A stretch of DNA of 64,000 nt, taken from positions 248,001 through 312,000 of the forward strand of contig NZ_SWCM01000002.1 in the NCBI RefSeq assembly GCF_005116645.1. The letters run 5' to 3'. Every line of letters begins with the position of its first letter. Position 1 is the first letter of the stretch. The notes under the pieces were generated by a model. The model saw nothing but the letters and a program-made list of their open reading frames with translations, searched no databases and had not been told where the DNA came from. The position numbers and the translations under genes are program-made. Source of the DNA: Desulfopila sp. IMCC35006. GTDB taxonomy: Bacteria > Desulfobacterota > Desulfobulbia > Desulfobulbales > Desulfocapsaceae. Of this stretch, positions 34,647 through 43,506 are shown in pieces.

Positions 34647-35948
34647 CTACAGACAACGAATACCACCGAGGTTCCACTGACAATGCCCACAGGGGACACT
34701 GCTGCCATAACAATCATTGGCAAAATGATTTTCATCATTGACGAGTGTAGCGCACGGCCCCTGGGAGCAGCTCCAGCATGGGCTGTAGTTATACTCCCCG
34801 GCTTCTTTTCTGAAATCTTTATACTCTTTCTGTCGCCATATCTGCTCGAGTGGTTGCTCGGAAATATTGCCAACTATTCGCTTTTGAACATGGATATCTT
34901 CATTCAGCACCCGGCAGGAATAGGTGTGCCACAGAAAATGACAGGGCATTACATCACCGTTGGGGGCAATAAATGTCGCGTTGGTCTCAAGAAAGGGACA
35001 ATGTCGCTGGGAGTCCGCTTGCAGCGGTGGGAGGAAAAGCTCAATGCCTCGGCTCTTCGCCAGATGTTGCGCTTTGTTGAGATAAGGCTGGATCTCGTTC
35101 GTCAGCTTTTCATTGTGAGCTGCCAGTGTATCGAGGTTCAGTCGGATATCATTGTTCTGGGCCTCTTGCCGCATGTCGAAAAAAAGCGGCAAAATTTCAC
35201 CATCAGTCTGGGTCCCGGCAGATTTTCGGTACGTGCCGATGCTGCCTGCGAGGTCAATGCCCCTGGCGGTTGCAATCTGGTTGTACTTATTGAACAGCCG
35301 GACAGCTTCCGGCGTGTTGGGGTTAAACAGATTGGCACTCTCTGTTGCTTTATCATATAAAATAAGGTGGGTCGTAAGAATATAATCTACCCCGTTATCC
35401 GCGGCCCAGGCAACCAATGCGGGCAAATCATAAATGCTTGTTTTGGACAGAACCATCTCCAGGCCAATTTTAAGCGTACCGCCAACCTTCTTTTTTGCCC
35501 AAAGCAGGTTGGCAACGGCTTCTGCAACTGCAGCAAACGAATGCTCCCCTTTACCAACGTTACGGCGCAAAACATTGTCATCGAATCGGTCTACGGAGAG
35601 GCAGAGGGAATTCAACCCCGCCTGCACCAGATGTAAAGCGGCCACTCTATCAATCAGTAAACCGTTACTCTGTAAGCCAATCGTCGCTTCTCCCGACATC
35701 CGTTCACGGGCCAGACGAATGATTTCTACTAAATCTGCATGCAGCGTGGATTCCCCGATGCCGTTAAGAATAAGGGTATCCGCATGGAGTAGAGAGGGAA
35801 GCAGACGTCGAAATACGGCCACGTCCATATCGGCTTCTGCGATACAACTGCCAGCCATGTGCTTTACACACATCTGACAATGCAGGTTGCAGCGCGTGGT
35901 GAGTTCCACATAAATTTTCTGAGGGGAATGCTCTGTTGTGTTCTTCAT
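34647..35948 (-). CDS. radical SAM protein with C-terminal SPASM-type cysteine domain
   Basis: About 433 residues from MKNTTEHSPQ; the frame is open 36 more codons but only with TTG, and the ribosome site is weak. The radical-SAM motif is Cys20-x3-Cys24-x2-Cys27 (RCNLHCQMC), followed by the GGE-like NGIGESTLH and a SAM-binding region GLQSNGLL. The C-terminal 120 residues hold many cysteines (DVMPCHFLWH, then CWSCSQGPC, DCYGS, PCGHCQW and a final C), the pattern of SPASM domains binding auxiliary clusters. The ending resembles maturases of tungsten oxidoreductases, but no such enzyme is encoded here. It may modify a peptide or an enzyme such as the neighbouring reductases. Confidence 0.82.
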   Translation of the reverse strand: MKNTTEHSPQKIYVELTTRCNLHCQMCVKHMAGSCIAEADMDVAVFRRLLPSLLHADTLILNGIGESTLHADLVEIIRLARERMSGEATIGLQSNGLLIDRVAALHLVQAGLNSLCLSVDRFDDNVLRRNVGKGEHSFAAVAEAVANLLWAKKKVGGTLKIGLEMVLSKTSIYDLPALVAWAADNGVDYILTTHLILYDKATESANLFNPNTPEAVRLFNKYNQIATARGIDLAGSIGTYRKSAGTQTDGEILPLFFDMRQEAQNNDIRLNLDTLAAHNEKLTNEIQPYLNKAQHLAKSRGIELFLPPLQADSQRHCPFLETNATFIAPNGDVMPCHFLWHTYSCRVLNEDIHVQKRIVGNISEQPLEQIWRQKEYKDFRKEAGEYNYSPCWSCSQGPCATLVNDENHFANDCYGSSVPCGHCQWNLGGIRCL

Positions 35949-36059
35949 AATGAGTTCAATATTTTTTCTTCCGAGCAGGCCTGGTACGTATGATAATTCC
36001 CGGCAAAAGCTGATCAGATATTTTCGTTTGATCAGCCATGCGAGAGACACTGTCAAAGC

Positions 36060-36734
36060 TTATTCAAACCCGCACCACCTCGTAACTGTATCAACGGATT
36101 CACGGGGAGTTTCCAATCGATTTGCCGGGAAATCCCAATTGGGATATCCAATGGCAATAGCGATTACGATTTGTTTAATTTCAGTAATATTACAGAATTT
36201 TCTTACTATATCAGGGTACATTACGCCCTGCTCTTCAATGCACGTTCCAAGGCCGTAGTGCAAGGCAGTTAAACAGATAGTCTGGGTAACCGCCCCGATG
36301 TCAAATATCGGTGTTCCCTCAGCGAGCATTCGGTCAACACAGATAATTATTGCCGCGGGAGCATTAAAATAACGAAAACCTCGCTCGATCCATTGCGAGC
36401 GTTTATCTGCGTCCTCTTTTTTAATATCCATGAGCTGAAAAAGAGACTTGGCGAGCTCTATCTGACGCAGGCGATATACACTGTCTGAAGGCCAACCCGC
36501 AACACAATGTTCCGATCGAGGTTTTTCACCGGCTGTTAATTTATCGACAGCCGCTTGTCTCATCGAATCCAGGGTGTCTTTTGCGACAACAGTGAATTCC
36601 CACGGCTGCGTATTCATGGCTGATGGCGCACGGCATGAAATTTCAAGGATTTCTCGAAGAACATTCTGCGGCACCGGATCATCTTTGAAGTCTCTGATAC
36701 TTTTTCTCTTTCCAATCGCTTCGATAATATCCAT
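36060..36734 (-). CDS. nitroreductase-family FMN oxidoreductase
   Basis: 224 residues from MDIIEAIGKRKSIRDF, with GGGGAG 7 bases upstream. The family N-terminus KRKSIRDFKDDPVP and the FMN-contact region CRAPSAMNTQPWEFTVV are present, as are FDIGAVTQTICLTALHYGLGTC and AIAIGYPNWDFPAN near the end, the standard layout of the family. Members reduce nitroaromatics, quinones, enones or flavins, or cleave C-halogen bonds. It sits between the radical-SAM and second iron-sulfur flavoprotein genes, so a reductive pathway for an imported organic compound is plausible. Confidence 0.9.
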   Translation of the reverse strand: MDIIEAIGKRKSIRDFKDDPVPQNVLREILEISCRAPSAMNTQPWEFTVVAKDTLDSMRQAAVDKLTAGEKPRSEHCVAGWPSDSVYRLRQIELAKSLFQLMDIKKEDADKRSQWIERGFRYFNAPAAIIICVDRMLAEGTPIFDIGAVTQTICLTALHYGLGTCIEEQGVMYPDIVRKFCNITEIKQIVIAIAIGYPNWDFPANRLETPRESVDTVTRWCGFE

Positions 36735-36848
36735 TGCAGTCTCCCCTGTTGATTGTTTCAGTAGTTGCACTGTTACAACCTGTCCGTAGCAAGATGTGCT
36801 CACTTGAGCTTTGTGAAGGGAAAAATACTCCAGTGCGCGCCGTTCATG

Positions 36849-37502
36849 TCACATCATGTATACTTTTCTCAGTCGTGCCGCTATTTCTTTGCCGAGGTTT
36901 TCGGCCGCCTGCCATGTGTCTTTCTGGTCCTCGACCTGGCAAAACTTTTCCGGGGTGATTTTCGTGTCGTCGCCAAAGACCCATGGCAAAGCACTCATAG
37001 GACAGCTCTGGCCAAAGCCGCAAACCATACATTCCGGATTTCCCGTCACTTTAAGCTGGCCCAATACTTCCATGCCTTCCATGGTCAACGCCTGGGCGAC
37101 TTGATTGCTCGCCTCTTCCAGCCCAGGCGCACCCCGGCCGATCCCGGTCACTACCGTCACAGCCAGTTTTCCACGATTGAGGCCGTTTTGATGGCGAAGG
37201 GAAAAGAGTCTTTCGAGAAAGGCCTTGGTGAATGCATCAATACTCGCATAGGGAGGATACCCTCCCACCACAATTGCACCTGCATGTTTCACCTTTTCCG
37301 CTATCTCCTGAAAGTCGTCTTTCACTTTGCATACATTGTCTTTCGTGCAGCCAAGACAGGCAATGCACGGTTGAACCCTGCGCTGGGACAGCTTGATAAA
37401 TTCTGTTTTCAGACCGGTGCTTTCCAGCACAGCCTTGATTGTCCTGTCGGTGTTTGAATTCTTGATGGGGCTGCCCGAAATTCCAATTACCTGTGGTTTC
37501 AT
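36849..37502 (-). CDS. iron-sulfur flavoprotein / NAD(P)H-dependent FMN reductase family (copy 2)
   Basis: 217 residues. FMN loop GISGSPIKNSNT at 7-18, Isf-type cluster motif Cys46-x2-Cys49-x2-Cys52-x5-Cys58, then VKDDFQEIAEKVKHAGAIVVGGYPPY and later CMVCGFGQSC. It is a paralogue of the protein encoded at 32973-33611, with identical cysteine spacing. It is the first gene of the minus-strand redox cluster, and a perfect TGTAACA palindrome lies about 130-145 bases upstream (37631-37648). It is divergent from the metallo-beta-lactamase-fold hydrolase gene. Confidence 0.87.
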   Translation of the reverse strand: MKPQVIGISGSPIKNSNTDRTIKAVLESTGLKTEFIKLSQRRVQPCIACLGCTKDNVCKVKDDFQEIAEKVKHAGAIVVGGYPPYASIDAFTKAFLERLFSLRHQNGLNRGKLAVTVVTGIGRGAPGLEEASNQVAQALTMEGMEVLGQLKVTGNPECMVCGFGQSCPMSALPWVFGDDTKITPEKFCQVEDQKDTWQAAENLGKEIAARLRKVYMM

Positions 37503-37808
37503 TATCTACTCCCTGGAATACGTTATTAAGAACTTTCAGTCCTGATTCTGAATGATCGAGAAGATTGTTGTAACAGCTGCGACAATCTTTGAAAAGAGGC
37601 CTTCATTCTAAAAGAAGTTGCAGAAGATATCTGTAACAACTGTTACAGTGTCCAGATAAACTCGAATCCTAGAGTGGATCTACTGGATTTAACATGGCAT
37701 TCTTCTTACTATTACAGCTGGTTCATCTATCAGTGACTCAACCATCCAGGCCATATTTTATCGAGGTGCACGCGCTGGTCTCTCGATAGCGAAACAGGAG
37801 GAACGGTA
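37503..37808. promoter_or_regulatory. divergent promoter region with perfect palindrome CTGTAACA-AC-TGTTACAG
   Basis: The palindrome at 37631-37648 has two exact 8-base arms. A further half-site TGTAACAG occurs at 37569-37576, itself inside a larger dyad GATTGT...ACAATC (37564-37587). Another CTGTTACA is at 36770-36777, upstream of the nitroreductase gene. These are probably operators of one dimeric regulator controlling the divergent redox cluster and hydrolase. No regulator gene is adjacent. Confidence 0.55.
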
Positions 37809-38555
37809 ATGACGACCTATACGATTCACCCGATTGTCCTCGGGACCAAGGTGTTTGACAAAAGCATGATGACCTATCAGCATGGAGCTGGAGAGAGCTA
37901 CACCATCCCCATCTACAGTTGGTACATCAAAGGCGGAGAGCAGCATATTCTGGTGGATACCGGCGAGATATGTCCCATCCAATCTGAAGCCCGACAAAAG
38001 GCCATCGGCGGCAAGATTTATACCTTTGAAGAGGGACTGGCCCGATTTGCCCTTACCCCAAAAGACATAGATATCGTCATCCACACCCACCTCCACAATG
38101 ATCATTGTGAAAATGATTACAAATGTACCAACGCCAGGTTCTATGTTCATGAGCTTGAGCTGCAGCGTATTCACCATCCGCATCCACTGGATTTCCGCTA
38201 CCTGGAGGATTATATACAAGAGGTTGAGCAAAACGGTCAAATCAGGGTTATGACCGGGGATACGCAAGTGGTACCCGGGATCACCTGTCTGCATACCCCA
38301 GCGCATACCGATGGTGGCATGAGCGTGGTTATCGACACTGTGCAGGGCAAGGCGGTAATTACCGGATTTTGTGTTATCCGGGAGAATTTTGAACCGCCCA
38401 GGGAGGTCCGGGCCATGGAGATGGAGGTAATTCCCCCGGGCACGCTGGTGAACGCCTGTGCTGCGTACGATATCATGTTGAAAATAAAGGAGATGGCCGA
38501 CATCCTCCTGCCTTTGCATGAGCCGTCTTTTGCCGCAGTTGAGGCAATCCCCTGA
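37809..38555 (+). CDS. metallo-beta-lactamase-fold hydrolase (N-acyl-homoserine-lactonase-like)
   Basis: 248 residues, with AGGAGGAA upstream of the ATG. The zinc-binding motif HTHLHNDH is at 92-99 (His92, His94, His96, Asp98, His99), preceded by ILVDTGE (48-53) and followed by the strand ITCLHTPAHTDGGMSVVID, whose HTDG supplies another ligand, and a late LHEP. The plan matches the AhlD/AiiA-like lactonase subfamily, though many members cleave other esters or lactones. It is divergent from the flavoprotein cluster and probably shares its regulator. Confidence 0.88.
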   Translation: MTTYTIHPIVLGTKVFDKSMMTYQHGAGESYTIPIYSWYIKGGEQHILVDTGEICPIQSEARQKAIGGKIYTFEEGLARFALTPKDIDIVIHTHLHNDHCENDYKCTNARFYVHELELQRIHHPHPLDFRYLEDYIQEVEQNGQIRVMTGDTQVVPGITCLHTPAHTDGGMSVVIDTVQGKAVITGFCVIRENFEPPREVRAMEMEVIPPGTLVNACAAYDIMLKIKEMADILLPLHEPSFAAVEAIP

Positions 38556-38791
38556 GTTGCCTGTAATGGTATCTTTTACCGGGTAACTCTCCTGTAGCCA
38601 GGACCACCACAAGGTCAAGAAAATCGGCCTGACCCTGTAAAAATCGGCGACTCCCGTTACAGCTCCGATAGCATCCCTGAGCCATGTCCCGATTTCGGAT
38701 TATCTTGACAAAAGACGTATACCAACCATATAGAATACGGTTGGAAATTTTTAACGGCTGCAGCAAAAGCCGATTCAAGAACGGATGGAAA

Positions 38792-40711
38792 ATGCAAATG
38801 CGGATCATTCAAAAACAATTTATCTCGGGTTTACAGTCGGTTGTAATTCTTATGTGCATCCTGTTTTCCGGGTTGTTTATCCCCGGGGAACTCCGGGCGG
38901 ACCCCAATAAAGACCAGGCGCAGCTCCAGGTGTTGCAATCCTTAAACCTGATTGCGGTCTCTTTGACCCATATCATGACCTATAATGACAAGGTGGTTCT
39001 TGACCAGGAATACAATACCATTATCAATAATTTGAATTTGAGCAATATTCCTGACGCCGACATCATCACTTTGCTCCAGGAACTCATGGATCTGCTCACC
39101 AGTTCGAAAATTCGCGATCATGACAGGGAGTATATTTTAACCCGCTTCGATAAAAATATCCAAAACGAGCTTAAAAACAGAATAAGATCGCGTATTTTCG
39201 ACACTGACCTGGTTCTCAATCCTTATGCAGGCCTTTTAACTGCGGTACTTCGTACCGGGTCATTTTATTTTAATTACCGATCCCAGATGGATACATATGC
39301 AAAAGAAAAAGAAGAAGGAAAATGGGCAATTGAAGCAAAAACCATGGAGGGGCTCAACAATTTTTACAAAAAGCTGCTGAAATACTCCTGGGACCTGATG
39401 CGACGCTATAATCTGCCTGATGAATGGCGATTGAATGAAAAACAGCTCAGCGATTATACTGATATCTTGAAGGAACCCGACCTTGACCGGCGGTATCGCA
39501 AATTGGAGCGGATAGAAAGCAGTTTCCAGAAATTTCCGCCCTACTGGTACTACCGCGGCCAAGCGGCCCAGGAAATCGGCAAAAATGAGGAGGCGCTTCA
39601 TTGCTTCAACCAATTTCAGCAAATCAATCAGCGGATTTTGAGAAAGGACCCTTATGCGGCCTCCGTGGCCATGTGCAAAACCATGTTGAAAGCGGAAGAG
39701 TCAGATCCTCGCATGCTTAAAAAAGATTTGGATTTGATTTTAGCCAATTCAGAGGATGCCGATTGGGGAAATATCCTGTTTGTGGCCCTTCAGTATGAAC
39801 GTTTGGGCGATTCTGACACCGCGGGAAAGCTGATTCTGCGTAATCTGGATAACGGCCATATCGCATTTATCGACACCCCTGATATGATCCGGACGGTCGG
39901 TCCGGCTTTGCTGCTGAATGCTCGGCCCGATGTTTTCAATCGCATCATGGACATGGTAGTGAAAAACAATAAGGTTAATAATTATGACCTGTTATGGCTC
40001 TACGGGAAAATTCGCAACAGTGATATCTTAAAAAAAATACAACCGGAATTTGACCGCGTGCTGCTGCAGGTTGCGGATAAGTCCCTGCTCAACCCCCTCA
40101 ATGTTTTTAAGGGTGATAACATCACACTTTTTTTGCCTACGCGCTGGATGACTGAAAATGCCCTGGTGACGTTACGTTTAAAAAACGAGGCCGGGGAAAA
40201 AGATTTCTATCCTGCCGACGCGTCCGTGATGCCTGATCTTCCGGCAATGACTGTACTGACCTTTAAAGATGTATTGCCGATCTCATCCTTTATAAAGAAA
40301 AAAAGTTCTGCGGAGATCTCCATCTCTCTCATTCGCGAAAAACTTGCGGCGGACAATTCTGAAAAAAAAGCCTATGATATTGAAATGGTCTTCAAATCGC
40401 AGATCATTCGCTCCGACGAGCAATTAGCCAAAACGATAAAATATACCAATGATCTCTACCAGGTTGGTACACCTAACCTCGCCGGTGACAAAAAGAAGCA
40501 GGATTCAGACGATTTGACAATCTGGTTCAATAAGGAAAAAATCATCCTGAACGGAGAAGCTTTCAAATGGAGCGACAACGGTGTCACCCAGGCCAGCAAA
40601 AAAGCCAATCCGCCGACACCTTCTCCCCAGCCGCCTCCTCCGGTAATAGAAGACGATATCCCTCCCCCTTTGCCAACTGATATTCCCCCTCCTTTGCCTG
40701 CCCCGCAATGA
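38792..40711 (+). CDS. large exported helical-repeat protein with proline-rich C-terminal tail
   Basis: 639 residues from MQMRIIQKQF; the frame is open 36 codons earlier, but a signal peptide is only sensible from here (hydrophobic core 13-29, cleavage near LRADPN). The mature protein is helical. A TPR-like stretch lies at about 255-300 (PPYWYYRGQAAQEIGKNEEALHCFNQFQQIN), with more helical pairs later. A beta-rich segment (about 475-560) precedes a low-complexity tail of Pro-rich repeats (PPPLPTDIPPPLP). No enzyme motif is recognised. It could be a periplasmic scaffold or surface protein. It stands alone, and a strong hairpin follows. Confidence 0.65.
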   Translation: MQMRIIQKQFISGLQSVVILMCILFSGLFIPGELRADPNKDQAQLQVLQSLNLIAVSLTHIMTYNDKVVLDQEYNTIINNLNLSNIPDADIITLLQELMDLLTSSKIRDHDREYILTRFDKNIQNELKNRIRSRIFDTDLVLNPYAGLLTAVLRTGSFYFNYRSQMDTYAKEKEEGKWAIEAKTMEGLNNFYKKLLKYSWDLMRRYNLPDEWRLNEKQLSDYTDILKEPDLDRRYRKLERIESSFQKFPPYWYYRGQAAQEIGKNEEALHCFNQFQQINQRILRKDPYAASVAMCKTMLKAEESDPRMLKKDLDLILANSEDADWGNILFVALQYERLGDSDTAGKLILRNLDNGHIAFIDTPDMIRTVGPALLLNARPDVFNRIMDMVVKNNKVNNYDLLWLYGKIRNSDILKKIQPEFDRVLLQVADKSLLNPLNVFKGDNITLFLPTRWMTENALVTLRLKNEAGEKDFYPADASVMPDLPAMTVLTFKDVLPISSFIKKKSSAEISISLIREKLAADNSEKKAYDIEMVFKSQIIRSDEQLAKTIKYTNDLYQVGTPNLAGDKKKQDSDDLTIWFNKEKIILNGEAFKWSDNGVTQASKKANPPTPSPQPPPPVIEDDIPPPLPTDIPPPLPAPQ

Positions 40712-40723
40712 AATACGATCACC

Positions 40724-40764
40724 GGCGAAAATGACTGAAATTCTATCCTCCAGTCATTTTCGCC
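40724..40764 (+). terminator. 14-bp perfect hairpin after the exported protein gene
   Basis: GGCGAAAATGACTG and its exact complement enclose a 13-base loop, starting 12 bases after the stop codon. A short T-containing stretch follows but no long T tract. It is a likely transcription end or mRNA-stabilising stem. Confidence 0.65.
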
Positions 40765-41203
40765 ACAGCTGCTTTGTATCGACATGATGGTACTTTTTCA
40801 ACAATATTGCTGATACATCCGGGTTAGAAAAAGTTGCTGAATCTCTTGCATTCCCCTTCGACGCAAAATGATGGTTATTCCCCAGGTGACAAGTCAAAAA
40901 AAATAATTGGCTCAACATACTGTCTTTCCCGAATGTTTGCACAATCTGCACGCCCAGATCTCCTGCTCTAGCAAAAAAAAGTTGCCTAGATACAATTGAT
41001 TGGCTACTATCGGTTCTTTACAGAAAATTTCCAATGTATCTAACGTATTGTTTTATTTGATTTATTTGCTGGGCCCAAAGAGAGTGGATTGCATATCAAC
41101 TCCTTACCACTTAGCTGCTTCGCATTCAGTCACACCTGCATAGTATTCAGTTACCGGTATCCACCAAGCATTATCAAAAAACACTGCATCCAGGGAGTTC
41201 CAG
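40765..41203. other. AT-rich leader region upstream of the Rnf gene cluster
   Basis: 439 bases with no gene. The stretch 40970-41075 is markedly AT-rich (TACAATTGAT, TTGTTTTATTTGATTTATTTG) and the likely promoter zone for the zinc-ribbon/cytochrome/rnf operon. No -24/-12 or known operator is clear. Confidence 0.35.
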
Positions 41204-41680
41204 ATGAAAGACAAAGGTACACGTACGCCAACTCGTTGGGAAGAAGAACTATGGGAATCCCGCCCACTTATGGAGAGATCCCAAATCAAACAAGGCACCT
41301 ATCTCAATTGTTGGTGTCCCCATTGTGCACAACCACTCAATGAGGATGACAAGGCTGTTTTTGAAATCATCAACAATCAGGGACAGGTCGGAATCAGTAA
41401 GGTTTCGCCTTATCTGAATGTTCTGGACCGGGAAAGCACCATACAGGTAGAGGACGATGAGGAACTGTCCGATGTACGATGTCCGCATTGCCATACATCC
41501 CTCATTCAGCCCGGCCTGCTCTGCAAAGAGGATGCATGCAAGCTTATGGGCTTCAATGTCTCGGTCTCCAACTCGATAAAGCTAAAACTCATCGTCTGCA
41601 TTCGTCGTTCATGCCGCTGGTACACGATGAGTGAAGAGGACAATGAACGACTTATTTTAAGGAATAGTCATGAGTGGTAA
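41204..41680 (+). CDS. small zinc-ribbon protein heading the Rnf operon
   Basis: 158 residues with two cysteine knuckles, CWCPHC (about 36-41) and CPHC (about 93-96), plus further cysteines in LLCKEDACK and VCIRRSCRWY. This is a rubredoxin- or zinc-ribbon-like layout without an enzyme motif. A central segment resembles a beta sandwich (GISKVSPYLNVLDRESTIQV). The ATG follows a CAGGGAG site, and the end overlaps the cytochrome gene by 11 bases, so it belongs to the Rnf operon. Its role (assembly, electron shuttle or regulation) is inferred from position only. Confidence 0.65.
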   Translation: MKDKGTRTPTRWEEELWESRPLMERSQIKQGTYLNCWCPHCAQPLNEDDKAVFEIINNQGQVGISKVSPYLNVLDRESTIQVEDDEELSDVRCPHCHTSLIQPGLLCKEDACKLMGFNVSVSNSIKLKLIVCIRRSCRWYTMSEEDNERLILRNSHEW

Positions 41681-42176
41681 CATACGGGGCCGAAAAAACT
41701 GGACCCGGTCATTAACGGTCGCAGTGATCATTGCGATTTGTGCCGTCGTTATCGGCTGCATGGTTAAAGGCAAAACCAATAAAACAGATCGGCTTTATTT
41801 CAAGAATACGGCCGGCGCCGTACTCTTTGATCACGGAGCACACGGCCAGTTAGCTGATTCATGTGTCACCTGCCATCATAACATTAAAACCGAAAACGAG
41901 GCCGGCTCATGTCGGGAGTGTCACCCAGGCGTCCAGGCAAGTGAAACAAAGACGCTCGCTTGTATCACATGCCACGATGACAGCTATACCTCCGATATGA
42001 TGGAGCATGAGGAATATCTGGAGATCGAGGATCACAGCTGTCTGGGCTGTCATACCCCGATATCCGTATCCAGCGCTTACCACAAGAATTGTTCAGATTG
42101 CCACCTGAAAAACTCTCCGGAAAAATTCACCACAGCCAACGGCGAGCTACTCTGCGCGGCTTGCCACTTACGATGA
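41670..42176 (+). CDS. membrane-anchored six-haem c-type cytochrome of the Rnf cluster
   Basis: 168 residues. A hydrophobic segment at about 14-30 ends in VIGC, a possible lipobox, so the protein is held on the periplasmic face. Six CxxCH haem motifs are visible: CVTCH, CRECH, CITCH, CLGCH, CSDCH and CAACH. Extra histidines (DHGAHG, EHEEYLEIEDHS) can supply axial ligands as in cytochrome c3-like folds. It lies 10 bases before rnfC. In several sulfate reducers and methanogens a multihaem cytochrome accompanies Rnf and is thought to exchange electrons with periplasmic carriers. Confidence 0.92.
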   Translation: MSGNIRGRKNWTRSLTVAVIIAICAVVIGCMVKGKTNKTDRLYFKNTAGAVLFDHGAHGQLADSCVTCHHNIKTENEAGSCRECHPGVQASETKTLACITCHDDSYTSDMMEHEEYLEIEDHSCLGCHTPISVSSAYHKNCSDCHLKNSPEKFTTANGELLCAACHLR

Positions 42177-42186
42177 GAATGTTGTC

Positions 42187-43506
42187 ATGCAAGGATTGTT
42201 GAAGCTAATCAAAAAATCGCCGATACTGCCGGGCGTATCGGATTATGACCCGGTAATCCGTCAGGTTGAGGACCCGGATCGTGTGGTTGTTCCCCTCGAT
42301 TATCCCGGCCGTGTACGCTATTTCCCCACCGTGGAAGCAGGAGAAACGGTCCGCAAAGGTCAGGTCATCGGCAAATCACGACTCGGTAATTGCGCATTCG
42401 CTACCATCAGCGGAACCGTCCGAAATATGACCTCCGTCTGGACCGCGCAAAGCATCCATTCTCCAGCCATCGTCATAGAAAACGACGGCGGTCAGCCACT
42501 GTCTCCCGAAGAAATTTTCGACGGCCCGGTAGCTGCCACTGATAAGGAAGCCGTTGTTGCCAGAATGCGTGCCGCCGGAGTCAACCCACCCTGGACGTTT
42601 AGCGGCCGTGACTATAGTGAAGGGGCAATAGAGGACATTCCCTCAATAAAATCGGTCATCATTACCGGTGTCAGGCAGGAAACTACGGTGCTCACCTCCC
42701 AGCTGCTCCTGCAGCAGGAAGCTGAAAAGGTTGCCGACGGGCTGCAACGAATCCGGACCTTGCTGCCAGATGTCCGTCTCTGGCTTACCGTTCCAGAGCA
42801 TCTGCGTTTATGGGCCGAGCCGAGATTTTCCCAGCTGGCTGAACTCGCCTTTCTGCCGGATAATTATTCCGCCCGTATTGAGAGAGAGGTTGTCGCCAAG
42901 CTTTTAGGCCGCCGCATTCCAAGCCGGGAGAGCTATCGTTCCCACGGGATAGCCGTGATGGATCTGGAATATGTGCTGGCAACAGTGGACGCACTTGATG
43001 GCGTTTCCCCCTTTATGCAGAAGTGCCTGACCATAAGCGGTGAAGGTATAGACAAGGCAGTGACTGTCAGGTTTCCACTCGGAACGTCTCTCAGACATAT
43101 ACTCGCCAGCCAGGGCCTGAACGCCTCGGACTATACCCGTCAGATTGTAGGTGGCCCCATGATGGGGTTTGCGCAGTATTCAGACAAGACGCCTATTACC
43201 TACAACAACGGTATATTTCTCATCACCAGCGACGTCAAGCCGTTCGACGCCATCGCACCGTGTATTTTCTGCGGTCGATGCACCAGGGTGTGTCCGGTAA
43301 ATATCCAGGTGCACATGCTCAATCGAATGATTGAATTCGGCAGACTCGATTCCACAGCAGAATTGCACCCGGAAGCATGCCACGAGTGCGGTTTATGCGC
43401 CCATGTATGCCCGGCGGAGCGACCTATCGTCCAGCTCCTGCATTTCTGCAATCATGAAATGAGTCACGGCGAGCGTTTCAACTGGACCGACGGAGGCAAT
43501 CCATGA
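42187..43506 (+). CDS. rnfC: Rnf complex subunit C
   Basis: 439 residues, the usual length of compact RnfC. An N-terminal barrel-like segment (VVVPLDYPGRVRYFPTVEAG, then GNCAFATISG) leads to the NADH/FMN-binding Rossmann part and SLBB-like strands (VRFPLGTSLRHIL). Two 4Fe-4S motifs lie near the C-terminus: CIFCGRCTRVCP and CHECGLCAHVCP. RnfC is the peripheral subunit that oxidises or reduces NADH. The gene overlaps rnfD by 4 bases. Confidence 0.97.
   Translation: MQGLLKLIKKSPILPGVSDYDPVIRQVEDPDRVVVPLDYPGRVRYFPTVEAGETVRKGQVIGKSRLGNCAFATISGTVRNMTSVWTAQSIHSPAIVIENDGGQPLSPEEIFDGPVAATDKEAVVARMRAAGVNPPWTFSGRDYSEGAIEDIPSIKSVIITGVRQETTVLTSQLLLQQEAEKVADGLQRIRTLLPDVRLWLTVPEHLRLWAEPRFSQLAELAFLPDNYSARIEREVVAKLLGRRIPSRESYRSHGIAVMDLEYVLATVDALDGVSPFMQKCLTISGEGIDKAVTVRFPLGTSLRHILASQGLNASDYTRQIVGGPMMGFAQYSDKTPITYNNGIFLITSDVKPFDAIAPCIFCGRCTRVCPVNIQVHMLNRMIEFGRLDSTAELHPEACHECGLCAHVCPAERPIVQLLHFCNHEMSHGERFNWTDGGNP

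Noticed and set aside
37758-38618. 286-codon minus-strand frame over the metallo-beta-lactamase-fold gene
   Set aside because: The plus strand holds the HxHxDH zinc motif and a strong ribosome site. The antisense frame matches nothing.
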